Shown: positions 52,800 to 61,670 of the stretch, piece after piece
How positions within the stretch are numbered: position 1 is the first letter of the stretch
Layout: every line of letters begins with the position of its first letter
Source of the DNA: Flavobacterium sp. N3904
Lineage (GTDB): Bacteria; Bacteroidota; Bacteroidia; Flavobacteriales; Flavobacteriaceae
DNA: 64,000 bases
Direction: 5' to 3'
Assembly: GCF_025947305.1 (NCBI RefSeq)
Contig: NZ_CP110009.1
Coordinates: forward strand, 4,316,745 to 4,380,744
The notes under the pieces: model-generated
Told to the model about the DNA's origin: nothing
The model's database searches: none
What the model saw: the letters and a program-made list of their open reading frames with translations, nothing else
Position numbers and translations under genes: made by a program

Positions 52800-54350
52800 A
52801 TGAAAAAATACAGCATTTCCCTTTTACTACTTTTAGCGTTTAGCATTCCTTCTTTTGCCCAAATTTCAGAACAGGAAGTGGACAATGTGGTCAATCGAGC
52901 TTTAACCGCTTTTAATGTTCCTGGAATTGCTGTAGCGATTGTGAAAGACGGCAAAGTGGTTCTTGCCAAAGGATATGGAGTAAAATCGATACAGACCAAT
53001 GAAAAAGTTGATGCCAATACACTTTTTGGAATTGCATCCAATAGCAAAGCTTTTACAAGCGCTGCTTTGGCAATTTTGGTAGATGAAGGAAAACTAAAAT
53101 GGGACGACAAAGTTATTACTTACTTGCCCAATTTTAAGATGTACAATGAGTATGTGACTAATGAATTTACCATTCGTGATTTACTGACACACAGAAGCGG
53201 ATTGGGTCTTGGTGCAGGAGATTTGATGATTTGGCCGGGCGGAAGTAATTTTACACCGCAAGATATCATCCAAAATATTCAGTATTTAAAACCGGTTTCG
53301 GCTTTTAGAACACAATATGATTACGACAATTTATTATATATAGTTGCCGGTGAAGTAATCAATAAAGTAAGTGGTGTAAGTTGGTGCGAATTTATCGAAG
53401 GACGAATCATGAAACCATTAGATATGAAAAACAGTGCCGCTTCGTTTGTACGATTAAAAGACACCTCCAATGTAATAGCTCCCCATGTTCCAATTGATGG
53501 AAAGTTGAAAGTAATCTCCAGATACAAAAACCAAATACTTGATCCCGCCGGAGGAATATACTCCAGTGTTAATGACATGAGTAAATGGATGATTATGCAA
53601 TTAAACAATGGAAAATACAGTTCTGAAAACAAACAATTATTCTCCGAAAAAGAACATACTGAAATGTGGACTCCACAAACTATAATACCTGTAACTACAA
53701 AACCTCCTTACAATACTCATTTCAGTTCATATGGATTGGGTTGGTTTTTGAGCGATGTAAAAGGATACAAACAAGTCACGCACACTGGAGGATTGGAAGG
53801 AATTGTGACCCAAGTAACCCTAATTCCAGAACTGAATTTAGGGATTGTGGTTTTGACCAATCAACAATCTGGATCTGCTTTTAACTCGATTACAAATACT
53901 ATTAAAGACGGCTATTTAGGAATTAAATCTGAAGATTATGTCACTATTTACAGCAATCGAATTAAAGCGCATAAAGAATCAACAGATAAAGTTACTGACG
54001 AAGTTTGGGCAGCTGTAGCCAAAAATAAAAAAGACAACATCAAAATCGACTTTAATAACTACATTGGTATATACAAAGACAATTGGTTGGGAGAAATTGT
54101 GATTAGCGAAAAGAAAGGAAAATTATTTTTTGCTTCCAGACGTTCCCAACAACTTTCGGGAGAATTATTCCTTTACAAAGACAAAAATTTAGTGGTAAAA
54201 TGGAACAATCCTTATTTTCAAGCCGATGCGCATTTATTTTTTGAATTTGATGCAACCGGAAAAGCAACTACAATCAAAATGAAACCTATCTCTGAAATAA
54301 CGGATTTCAGTTATGATTTTCAGGATTTGGATTTTAAGAGAGTCCTTTAA
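52800..54350 (+). CDS. Secreted serine hydrolase, class C beta-lactamase-like
   Basis: An exported protein of 516 residues with a signal peptide (MKKYSISLLLLLAFSIPSFAQ). The class C/penicillin-binding fold shows the SxxK motif (SNSK, about residue 78), the Y-x-N motif (YDN) and the HTGG motif. A C-terminal domain of about 130 residues (DUF3471-like) follows. Such proteins are mostly esterases or peptidases, so antibiotic resistance should not be assumed. The frame is open from a TTG at 52791, but the ATG at 52800 is used. Monocistronic. Confidence 0.9.
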   Translation: MKKYSISLLLLLAFSIPSFAQISEQEVDNVVNRALTAFNVPGIAVAIVKDGKVVLAKGYGVKSIQTNEKVDANTLFGIASNSKAFTSAALAILVDEGKLKWDDKVITYLPNFKMYNEYVTNEFTIRDLLTHRSGLGLGAGDLMIWPGGSNFTPQDIIQNIQYLKPVSAFRTQYDYDNLLYIVAGEVINKVSGVSWCEFIEGRIMKPLDMKNSAASFVRLKDTSNVIAPHVPIDGKLKVISRYKNQILDPAGGIYSSVNDMSKWMIMQLNNGKYSSENKQLFSEKEHTEMWTPQTIIPVTTKPPYNTHFSSYGLGWFLSDVKGYKQVTHTGGLEGIVTQVTLIPELNLGIVVLTNQQSGSAFNSITNTIKDGYLGIKSEDYVTIYSNRIKAHKESTDKVTDEVWAAVAKNKKDNIKIDFNNYIGIYKDNWLGEIVISEKKGKLFFASRRSQQLSGELFLYKDKNLVVKWNNPYFQADAHLFFEFDATGKATTIKMKPISEITDFSYDFQDLDFKRVL

Positions 54351-54445
54351 ATAGCAATTTACAGAATTAAGAATCCTAAAATCCCCTTCCCTCTCTTGCA
54401 TATTCGCTAAAAATTTCTTATTTTTAAGAATTGAACCATGCCGTT

Positions 54446-56665
54446 ATGATAGAAATCGATATAGAAAAAGAAAACAAAGCAATTGCTCAAGAATACAAAG
54501 AGTTATTACGTATCAGTTATCAAACTTTAACTACAGAAGATAAAAAAGTGATACGCAAGGCTTTTGATGTGGCTGTTGATGCCCATAAAGACCAACGCCG
54601 TAAGTCGGGAGAAGCTTATATCTTTCACCCTATTGCTGTTGCAAAAATTGTAGCTTCCGATATTGGTTTGGGAGCAACATCTATTGCTGCAGCCTTAATG
54701 CATGATGTTGTTGAGGATACTCCAATCACCGTCAAAGACATTGAAAAAATGTTTGGCCCCAAAATCGCTCAGTTGGTCGAAGGATTAACTAAAATATCAT
54801 TGGTACAAAAAGACCTTAATGTATCAATGCAGGCAGAGAATTTCCGCAGAATGCTTTTGACCCTCAATGATGATGTTCGAGTAATCCTTATAAAAATAGC
54901 CGACAGATTGCATAATATGCTGACTATGGACTCAATGGAAGACCACAAACAAGTTAAGTTAGCGTCTGAAACATTATACATTTATGCTCCATTGGCACAT
55001 CGATTGGGGCTTTATAAAATAAAAAATAAGCTAGAAGATTTAGGTTTAAAATACACAGAACCGGAAAGATACAACAACATAGTCAGCAGAATAAGAGAAA
55101 CCAAAGAAGAACAAGATTTGTATATAAAAGACATTTCTGATATTCTCAAAACTGCTTTGGACGAAGAAAATATAGATTACATTATCAAAGGCCGACCAAA
55201 ATCCATTTATTCTATCAACAGAAAAATGCTGGCGCAAAATGTCACTTTTGACGAAGTCTACGACAAATTTGCCTTGCGTATCGTCTATAAATCCAATCCA
55301 CACGATGAAAAATTTCTGGCTTGGAAAATTTACTCCATCGTAACCGATCATTACAGACCCAGCCCAAGTCGCTTGCGAGACTGGATTTCATCACCAAAAT
55401 CGACTGGTTATGAGGCTCTCCACATCACCGTAATGGGACCAAAAGGTCGTTGGGTAGAAGTACAAGTCCGTAGCGAACGTATGGATGAAATTGCCGAAAA
55501 AGGATATGCAGCACATTACAAATACAAAAATGGAGCCACTGAAGAAAACGGCCTCGACGTTTGGTTAAATCTTTTGAAAGAAGCCCTTGAAAACTCCGAA
55601 ACTAGTGCAGTCGATTTTGTCGAAGATTTCAAAATGAACTTATATTCCAAAGAGATTTACATTTTTACTCCAAAAGGAGAAATCAAATCCCTCCCCAAAG
55701 GCGCCACATCATTGGATTTTGCTTTTAGCATTCACTCCGAAATAGGAATAAAAACAAGAGGAACCAGAGTTAACGGAAAATTGGTTCCTTTAAATTACGA
55801 ATTAAAAAGTGGCGATCAAGTTGAGATTATCACCTCTCCCAATCAAAAACCGACCATTAACTGGCTGGATTACGTGACCACTTCAAGAGCCAAAAACAAA
55901 ATTAGAAACGTCCTCAACGAGAACACTAAGAAAATAGCCGAAGACGGAAAAGAACTCCTTACCCGTAAACTAAAACACCTAAAAGTAAACTTAAATGAGC
56001 AAAGCATCAATGAGTTGGTCAACTTTTTTAAACTAAAAACAAGTCTGGATTTGTTTTACAGAGTGGGTGTTGGTTCTATTGACAACCAACAATTAAAAGA
56101 TTATGCTGCCCAAAAAAGCAACACTTTAATTAACTTTTTCAAGAACAAAATCAAGCGTTCACACAGTACTGCCGACGAAGACATTCACAAACAAGTGATT
56201 AGCAGCAATTATGATATGCTCGTTTTTGGCAAAACACATGACAAACTCGATTACAAATTGTCTAGTTGTTGCAACCCAATCCCCGGAGACGAAGTTTTTG
56301 GCTTTGTAACCATCAATGACGGTATAAAAATCCATAAAAAAGACTGTCCAAATGCCATTGCATTACAATCCAATTATGCCTATCGCATTATGCAAGCCAA
56401 ATGGATTGATTCGACACAACAAGATTTTAAAGCCATCATCAACATCATGGGAATGGATACTTTGGGACTTACAAACGAATTGACAAAAGTGATTTCAAAC
56501 AACATGAATGTCAATATCCAAAGCATTTCGCTCAACGGTGATGCCGGTATTTTCAAAGGGCAAGTGTCCGTAATTGTACCAAACATCACCATTCTAAAAA
56601 AATTGATGGACAACATCAAAAAAATTGATGGAATCGACAAAGTGACCCGTGTTTATAAAAACTAG
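54446..56665 (+). CDS. Bifunctional (p)ppGpp synthetase/hydrolase
   Basis: RelA/SpoT homologue of 739 residues that makes and breaks the stringent-response alarmone. The HD hydrolase domain is intact (His61 in YIFHPIAVAKI, His86-Asp87 in LMHDVVED). The synthetase domain has GRPKSIYSINRKM and GYEALHITVMGPKGRWVEVQVRS. TGS (about 385-445), a zinc-finger/helical segment with SSCCNPIPGDEVFGF, and a C-terminal ACT domain follow. The frame opens at a TTG at 54431; the ATG at 54446 (MIEIDIEKEN) is the start. As hydrolase motifs are kept, it is the Rel/SpoT type, not a synthetase-only RelA. Confidence 0.95.
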   Translation: MIEIDIEKENKAIAQEYKELLRISYQTLTTEDKKVIRKAFDVAVDAHKDQRRKSGEAYIFHPIAVAKIVASDIGLGATSIAAALMHDVVEDTPITVKDIEKMFGPKIAQLVEGLTKISLVQKDLNVSMQAENFRRMLLTLNDDVRVILIKIADRLHNMLTMDSMEDHKQVKLASETLYIYAPLAHRLGLYKIKNKLEDLGLKYTEPERYNNIVSRIRETKEEQDLYIKDISDILKTALDEENIDYIIKGRPKSIYSINRKMLAQNVTFDEVYDKFALRIVYKSNPHDEKFLAWKIYSIVTDHYRPSPSRLRDWISSPKSTGYEALHITVMGPKGRWVEVQVRSERMDEIAEKGYAAHYKYKNGATEENGLDVWLNLLKEALENSETSAVDFVEDFKMNLYSKEIYIFTPKGEIKSLPKGATSLDFAFSIHSEIGIKTRGTRVNGKLVPLNYELKSGDQVEIITSPNQKPTINWLDYVTTSRAKNKIRNVLNENTKKIAEDGKELLTRKLKHLKVNLNEQSINELVNFFKLKTSLDLFYRVGVGSIDNQQLKDYAAQKSNTLINFFKNKIKRSHSTADEDIHKQVISSNYDMLVFGKTHDKLDYKLSSCCNPIPGDEVFGFVTINDGIKIHKKDCPNAIALQSNYAYRIMQAKWIDSTQQDFKAIINIMGMDTLGLTNELTKVISNNMNVNIQSISLNGDAGIFKGQVSVIVPNITILKKLMDNIKKIDGIDKVTRVYKN

Positions 56666-56741
56666 CAAAAAACAAATAAAACTTTACAATACAATATTGT
56701 TAAAATCACAATTAGACACAAATAGTTTCAAGATCATTTGG

Positions 56742-56854
56742 GCGTGACCCCGTTGTGCAAAGGGGCTTATCTATTGCACCGCTCACAAAGCCACTTTGCT
56801 TAACGGGGTCGGGCTATTTGGGCTACTTCGGTAGCTTCCGTCTATCCCTCACGC
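56742..56854 (-). repeat. Structured stem-loop element, copy 2
   Basis: The minus-strand reading repeats copy 1 (43935-44047): terminal stem (plus GCGTGA 56742-56747 with TCACGC 56849-56854), the GCTAC-CGAA-GTAGC hairpin (plus 56822-56835) and a long inner stem joining the CCCCGTTAAGCAAAGTGGC arm to the CCCCTTTGCACAACGGGG arm. It fills most of the 324-base gap between the relA/spoT homologue and the Fur-family gene; nothing else is seen there except the Fur promoter. Confidence 0.7.
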
Positions 56855-56975
56855 ATTAAACAAGAACATCATTTTTTACAAAAGCATCTTCTACTATCCA
56901 TCATCAATCCCTAAAAAATAAAAGGTTGTATTCACAATTAAAACTCTAAATTTTTATACTTTTAAAATAAAAATT

Positions 56976-56983
56976 TATCTTTG
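56976..56983 (+). promoter_or_regulatory. -7 box of the Fur-family gene
   Basis: A perfect TATCTTTG. Transcription would begin about 5-8 bases later, right at the ATG (56990), giving a nearly leaderless mRNA. Confidence 0.6.
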
Positions 56984-56989
56984 CAAGAT

Positions 56990-57469
56990 ATGACACTCAT
57001 TTCCACCGATAATAACAAAAATCAAGAGATTGTAAAAAATGTTTTTACAATGTATCTCGAAAACAAAGGACATCGCAAAACCCCAGAACGTTATGCTATC
57101 CTTCAAGAAATATACGAAAGTGAAGAACATTTTGATATAGAAAACCTATACCTCAAAATGAAAAACAAAAACTACCGTGTCAGTAGAGCCACCCTTTACA
57201 ATACCATCGAATTATTACTGGACTGCGCTTTGGTTCGCAAACATCAGTTCGGACAAAATCAAGCACATTACGAGAAGTCCTATTTCGACAAACAACACGA
57301 TCATATCATCATGACCGATACCGGTGAAGTAATTGAATTTTGTGACCCACGTATTCAAAGTATCAAAAAAACAATCGAAGAAATTTTTGATATCGAAATC
57401 ACCAACCATTCCCTATACTTATACGGGAACAAGAAAAAAACAAACGCAGAAAATACAATAGAAAATTAA
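56990..57469 (+). CDS. Fur-family transcriptional regulator
   Basis: A metal-dependent repressor of 159 residues. The winged-helix part has GHRKTPERYAILQEIYESEEHFDIENLYLKM and SRATLYNTIELLL, and the metal-binding part has HDHIIMTDTGEVIEFCDPRI with the usual His cluster. Only two cysteines are present and no CxxC pair, so the structural Cys4 zinc site of many Fur proteins is missing. Fur, Zur or PerR type cannot be decided. The frame opens at a TTG at 56981, which lies in the promoter box, so the ATG at 56990 is the start. It lies 18 bases before purA, an odd pairing that suggests a shared transcript. Confidence 0.9.
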   Translation: MTLISTDNNKNQEIVKNVFTMYLENKGHRKTPERYAILQEIYESEEHFDIENLYLKMKNKNYRVSRATLYNTIELLLDCALVRKHQFGQNQAHYEKSYFDKQHDHIIMTDTGEVIEFCDPRIQSIKKTIEEIFDIEITNHSLYLYGNKKKTNAENTIEN

Positions 57470-57487
57470 CTACAAATAAAACATAGA

Positions 57488-58759
57488 ATGACTGTAGATT
57501 TATTATTAGGATTACAATGGGGAGATGAAGGAAAAGGTAAAATTGTTGACGTTCTTACATCAAATTATGATATAATTGCTCGTTTTCAAGGAGGTCCAAA
57601 TGCAGGACACACTTTAGAATTTGACGGAATAAAACACGTTCTTAGAACTATTCCTTCTGGAATTTTTCACAAAACTGCCATAAACATCATTGGAAACGGA
57701 GTGGTAATTGACCCAGTTGTTTTTCAAAAAGAATTGGAAGGCTTAGAGAAATTTAATTTAGACATCAAAAGCAAATTAATTATCTCTAGAAAAGCACATT
57801 TAATCTTACCAACGCACCGCTTACTGGATGCCGCTTCTGAAGCATCAAAAGGAAAAGCAAAAATTGGCTCTACTCTAAAAGGAATTGGACCAACTTACAT
57901 GGACAAAACCGGAAGAAACGGAATTCGTGTTGGTGATATCGAATTGGAAGATTTCAAAGAACGCTACAGAGCATTGGCTGACAAACACGAAGAAATGATA
58001 AAATTCTACGATGTTAACATTCAATACAATTTGGCTGAAATGGAAAAAGAATTCTTCGAATCTATCGAAGTATTAAAAACATTAGATTTTATCGACAGTG
58101 AAGAATATTTAAACCAAGCACAAAGAGCGGGGAAATCAATCCTATGCGAAGGTGCTCAAGGTTCATTATTAGACGTTGACTTTGGAACGTATCCATTTGT
58201 AACTTCATCGAATACTACTGCAGCTGGTGCTTGTACTGGTTTAGGAATTGCTCCAAACAGAATCAAAGAAGTGTATGGAATTTTCAAAGCTTACGTAACT
58301 CGCGTAGGTAGCGGTCCTTTCCCAACTGAACTTTTTGACGAAGATGGTGCTACAATGGCCAGCGTTGGAAACGAATTTGGTTCAGTAACCGGAAGACAAA
58401 GACGTTGCGGATGGTTGGATTTAGTAGCCTTAAAATACGCTGTTCAAATCAACGGAGTAACACAATTAATGATGATGAAAGGCGACGTTCTTTCTGGTTT
58501 TGAAACTTTGAAAGTTTGTACAGACTACAACTACAAAGGAAAAACTATTTCGCATTTCCCTTACAATATCGAACCAGAAAATGTAACTCCAGTTTTCAAA
58601 GAATTCAAAGGATGGCATCAAGATTTAACTGGAATGACTACTTATGATCAATTACCAATTGAATTAAAAGAATATATCGAGTTTATCGAAAAGGAAGTAG
58701 AAGTTCCTATAAAAATTGTTTCTGTTGGACCAGACAGAAAACAAACAATTCTTAAATAA
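57488..58759 (+). CDS. purA: Adenylosuccinate synthetase
   Basis: Joins IMP and aspartate using GTP to form adenylosuccinate, the first committed step from IMP to AMP. The 423 residues show the P-loop GLQWGDEGKGKIVD, GGPNAGHTLEFDG, GIGPTYMDKTGRNGIRVGD, EGAQGSLLDVDFGTYPFVTSSN and GRQRRCGWLD, all catalytic or IMP-binding segments. Length is normal. It follows the Fur-family gene by 18 bases and ends with a strong terminator. Confidence 0.97.
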   Translation: MTVDLLLGLQWGDEGKGKIVDVLTSNYDIIARFQGGPNAGHTLEFDGIKHVLRTIPSGIFHKTAINIIGNGVVIDPVVFQKELEGLEKFNLDIKSKLIISRKAHLILPTHRLLDAASEASKGKAKIGSTLKGIGPTYMDKTGRNGIRVGDIELEDFKERYRALADKHEEMIKFYDVNIQYNLAEMEKEFFESIEVLKTLDFIDSEEYLNQAQRAGKSILCEGAQGSLLDVDFGTYPFVTSSNTTAAGACTGLGIAPNRIKEVYGIFKAYVTRVGSGPFPTELFDEDGATMASVGNEFGSVTGRQRRCGWLDLVALKYAVQINGVTQLMMMKGDVLSGFETLKVCTDYNYKGKTISHFPYNIEPENVTPVFKEFKGWHQDLTGMTTYDQLPIELKEYIEFIEKEVEVPIKIVSVGPDRKQTILK

Positions 58760-58766
58760 TAAAATT

Positions 58767-58796
58767 AACGTCCCAATAAATCGGGACGTTTTTTTT
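58767..58796 (+). terminator. Terminator of purA
   Basis: AACGTCCC (58767-58774) pairs with GGGACGTT (58783-58790), followed by a T run. Confidence 0.9.
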
Positions 58797-58816
58797 AGCA
58801 CTTAAAATCAAAATCC

Positions 58817-59398
58817 ATGAACAACCCAAAATATAAGATTCAGAAAACAGAACTACTCTCAGACAACTGGTATATTCTGAATAGAGTTACAGTAGACTAT
58901 CAGAAAAAAGACAATTCTTGGGACACACAAGTTCGTGAAGTATACGACCGAGGCAATGGAGCTGCTATTTTATTGTATAACAAATCGAAAGGAACCGTTA
59001 TTTTAACCCGACAGTTTCGATTGCCGAGCTATTTAAACGGAAACAAAAGTGGATTATTAATCGAAGTATGTGCTGGATTATTGGATGAAGATAATCCAGA
59101 AGCCTGCATCATTCGCGAAACCGAAGAAGAAACAGGATATCGCTTACCTTCGGTTAAAAAAGTTTTTGAAGCCTACATGTCTCCTGGAGCAGTAACCGAA
59201 ATACTTTATTACTTTATAGGAGAATACGATTCCAGTATGAAAATCAGCGCTGGAGGCGGTTTAGAAACTGAGCACGAAGAAATTGAAGTTCTAGAAATCC
59301 CTTTTGACCAAGCATATATCATGATAGAATCTGGCCAAATAAAAGATGCCAAAACCATTATGTTATTGCAATATGCCAAAATCAATAATTTGGTATGA
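58817..59398 (+). CDS. Nudix hydrolase, NudK-like
   Basis: A protein of 193 residues with a Nudix box near residues 90-112 (GLLDEDNPEACIIRETEEETGY), its REtEEetG core binding the metal. The long N-terminal part with VYDRGNGAAILLYN and LTRQFRLP, and the C-terminal GGGLETEHEEIEVLEI, are as in GDP-mannose pyrophosphatase NudK or ADP-sugar pyrophosphatases. It hydrolyses a nucleotide sugar or similar diphosphate. It converges on the AEC transporter with 9 bases between the stops. Confidence 0.88.
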   Translation: MNNPKYKIQKTELLSDNWYILNRVTVDYQKKDNSWDTQVREVYDRGNGAAILLYNKSKGTVILTRQFRLPSYLNGNKSGLLIEVCAGLLDEDNPEACIIRETEEETGYRLPSVKKVFEAYMSPGAVTEILYYFIGEYDSSMKISAGGGLETEHEEIEVLEIPFDQAYIMIESGQIKDAKTIMLLQYAKINNLV

Positions 59399-59407
59399 TG
59401 TAAACCA

Positions 59408-60322
59408 TCAAACATATTTCACAACAAAAAACCAAAAAAACAAGGTTATAAATGAAATTGGAATTCCAAAACCAATCATCATACTACACAACCTTGGTTT
59501 CAAACCATAAGTAGAAGCCAATATACAGCCCGTAATCATTGGCGCCATAGCCGATTCCAATATAGCCACTTCGATATCTTTAGAATGTTGGTGCAGTATT
59601 GTCACATACAAAAAATAGATAATCGCAGGAGTTAAAATTAGTTTAAAAAACAAACCTAAGCCCAAAAAATCCCAATGCAGACTCCTTTTTTCAAAACGCA
59701 ATTGCAATCCCACCGAAAGTAATGCCAAAGGCGTGACCATACTTCCTACCGATTTAAATAATAGCTGTCCCCAATCCAGAAAATCGAACTGAAAAACATT
59801 CATTAAACAAGCGATACAAAATGTAACAAATGGAGGAAAAAAAGCAATCTTTTTGGCAATCTGAAAACTATTTAAATTCCCTTTAGAATAGATAGTAGCA
59901 ACCAAAACACCCAAAGTGGAAAGTACCACGAAAGATCCAGGCTGATCCACTAAAATAGCGGTTTTCAATCCCTCTTCTCCATACAAAGCCTCAATTATCG
60001 GAAAACCCAAAAAAGAAGTATTACCAAGACCGGCACAAATAATCAAACAACCCGTTAATTTTCTGGACCAACCCAATTTTTTTCCTAAAAAACTAAAAAA
60101 GAAATAAGAAATAACAAACCCAATCCATCCCACTCCAATGGGAAATAGCAATTGATTGTCCCATTTAATTTTCGGAATATGATATAAAGCCAAAGCAGGA
60201 AGGCAAATATAAATAACAATCCAGTTAAGAATTTTATGCACATTTTTTGGTACCTGCTTTATAGTTTGTAAAATAAGACCTAGAAATAAGAAAACAAAAA
60301 TGAGAATAATGTTGTTCATCAT
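59408..60322 (-). CDS. AEC-family transporter
   Basis: A 10-helix inner-membrane protein of 304 residues, of the auxin efflux carrier/malate permease family. The helix-break residues are present (LPALALYHI, LGNTSFLGFPIIEALYG, and ALLSVGLQL near residue 215). The substrate is a small organic acid or similar and cannot be named. The open frame reaches 60376, but the promoter box (60338-60345) lies inside that extension, so the ATG at 60322 (MMNNIILIFVFLF) is used. Confidence 0.87.
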   Translation of the reverse strand: MMNNIILIFVFLFLGLILQTIKQVPKNVHKILNWIVIYICLPALALYHIPKIKWDNQLLFPIGVGWIGFVISYFFFSFLGKKLGWSRKLTGCLIICAGLGNTSFLGFPIIEALYGEEGLKTAILVDQPGSFVVLSTLGVLVATIYSKGNLNSFQIAKKIAFFPPFVTFCIACLMNVFQFDFLDWGQLLFKSVGSMVTPLALLSVGLQLRFEKRSLHWDFLGLGLFFKLILTPAIIYFLYVTILHQHSKDIEVAILESAMAPMITGCILASTYGLKPRLCSMMIGFGIPISFITLFFWFFVVKYV

Positions 60323-60337
60323 GTAAAAATATAAATA

Positions 60338-60366
60338 CAAAAATACCACTAAAAAACGGCACGCAA
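60338..60366 (-). promoter_or_regulatory. Promoter of the AEC transporter
   Basis: Minus-strand TTG (plus 60364-60366), an 18-base spacer and a perfect TATTTTTG (plus 60338-60345). It decides the start codon at 60322. Confidence 0.5.
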
Positions 60367-60444
60367 AACCAATCAATTTAATTAATCACAATAAATAATA
60401 ATGAATATTTAATCAAAGAATGGTTTCAATTCGAAATTAAGTTT

Positions 60445-60452
60445 TATATTTG
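60445..60452 (+). promoter_or_regulatory. -7 box of the Rrf2 gene
   Basis: A perfect TATATTTG, 20 bases before the ATG. A weak TTTC stands at the -33 distance. Confidence 0.5.
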
Positions 60453-60471
60453 CAATATATTTTATTACAGT

Positions 60472-60879
60472 ATGATTTCAGGTAAGTTTGCTATCACAAT
60501 CCATATTCTAACATTGCTTTCTAAATTTCCAGATGAATATTTATCATCAGATTTTATAGCGGGAAGTATGAATTTACATCCTGTTTTGGTGCGAAAGGAA
60601 ATAGCAAATCTTAAGAAAAATAATATTGTAGAAAGTAAAGAAGGTAAAAATGGCGGGACACGACTATTGAAATCATCATCAAAAATAACTTTGGATGCTA
60701 TTTTCAAAATGACTTTTGATACCGTAACATTAGGTTATTCGAAGAATGAGCCAAACCCAGATTGCCCAGTTGGCAAACAAATCAATAAAAACTTAGATAA
60801 TTTATACAAAGACATTAATCAAACCATCAGCTTGCAGTTGAGCGACATTACATTGGAAGATTTTTCAAATAAGTTCTAA
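60472..60879 (+). CDS. Rrf2-family regulator without Fe-S cysteines
   Basis: A winged-helix regulator of 135 residues: MISGKFAITIHILTLLSKF, the recognition helix LHPVLVRKEIANLKKNNIV and the wing GKNGGTRLL are characteristic. IscR-type members have three conserved cysteines for an iron-sulfur cluster; here only one cysteine (DCPVG) occurs, as in the YwnA/CymR-like branch. So it probably senses something other than a cluster, perhaps through that cysteine. It stands just upstream of, and likely controls, the NAD(P)-binding protein gene, 55 bases on. Confidence 0.88.
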   Translation: MISGKFAITIHILTLLSKFPDEYLSSDFIAGSMNLHPVLVRKEIANLKKNNIVESKEGKNGGTRLLKSSSKITLDAIFKMTFDTVTLGYSKNEPNPDCPVGKQINKNLDNLYKDINQTISLQLSDITLEDFSNKF

Positions 60880-60934
60880 TCTATTTTTTTAAACTAAACT
60901 GTAACTTTTTTTATTACTTTTAAATATAATTATT

Positions 60935-61576
60935 ATGAAAATCGCACTTATCGGAGCCACTGGATTTGTAGGTTCAAACATTTTAAACGAATTAGCAAAC
61001 AGAAATCACGAAATTACAGCCATTGTAAGAAATCCAAAAACAGGATCAAATGCAAATTGGATTGCAGCGGATATCTTTGACACAGATGTATTAGCCGAAA
61101 TTTTAAAAGGGAATGACATTGTAATAAGCGCCTACAATCCGGGTTGGACAAATCCAAACATCTATGAAGATTTCATCAAAGGTTCAAAATCAATCCAGCA
61201 AGCAGTCAAAAAATCTGGAGTAAAACGATTCATCACTATTGGTGGCGCGGGAAGTTTGTTTGTTGCTCCCAATTTACAAGCTGTTGACACTCCCGATTTT
61301 CCAAAAGAGTATCATGCTGGAGCAACAGCTGCCAGAGATTATTTGAACATCCTTAAAGAAGAAATAGAACTGGATTGGGCTTTTTTCAGTCCAGCATTTG
61401 AAATGCATCAAGGAATTACAACAGGAAGGACAGGTAACTACAGATTAGGCTTAGAAAATCCCGTTTTTGACGAAAATCAACGAAGTATGTTGTCTGGCGA
61501 AGATTTAGCAATAGTCATCACTGACGAAGCAGAAAATCCAAAACACCACCAAATTCGATTTACTGCAGCATATTAA
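60935..61576 (+). CDS. NAD(P)-binding oxidoreductase, NmrA/SDR-like
   Basis: An atypical short-chain dehydrogenase of 213 residues with the Rossmann motif GATGFVGSNIL at residues 7-17 and IVRNPKT binding the phosphate. FITIGGAGSLF and FFSPAFEMHQG follow. It lacks the YxxxK catalytic pair, as in NmrA-like and YhfK-type proteins, which act as redox or NADP sensors or reductases. The Rrf2 gene upstream suggests a stress-responsive pair. Confidence 0.82.
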   Translation: MKIALIGATGFVGSNILNELANRNHEITAIVRNPKTGSNANWIAADIFDTDVLAEILKGNDIVISAYNPGWTNPNIYEDFIKGSKSIQQAVKKSGVKRFITIGGAGSLFVAPNLQAVDTPDFPKEYHAGATAARDYLNILKEEIELDWAFFSPAFEMHQGITTGRTGNYRLGLENPVFDENQRSMLSGEDLAIVITDEAENPKHHQIRFTAAY

Positions 61577-61598
61577 GAAGAACAATTGGTTCAACAAT

Positions 61599-61639
61599 AA
61601 AACAGTTTCAAAGGTTCGTCTTTTGAAACTGTTTTTGTT
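61599..61639 (+). terminator. Terminator after the oxidoreductase gene
   Basis: A 14-bp perfect stem (AAAACAGTTTCAAA 61599-61612 with 61622-61635) followed by T-rich sequence. Confidence 0.85.
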
Positions 61640-61670
61640 TTGACTACTTTTACTTTCAAAAATAATTATT

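Noticed and set aside
52757..53110. Open frame of 117 codons on the minus strand
   Set aside because: A shadow of the serine hydrolase; its Ser-rich content reflects the antisense of the real gene.
52800..54350. Antibiotic-resistance beta-lactamase
   Set aside because: The class C-like fold with a C-terminal DUF3471-type domain is typical of esterases and peptidases; the motifs alone do not show beta-lactamase activity.
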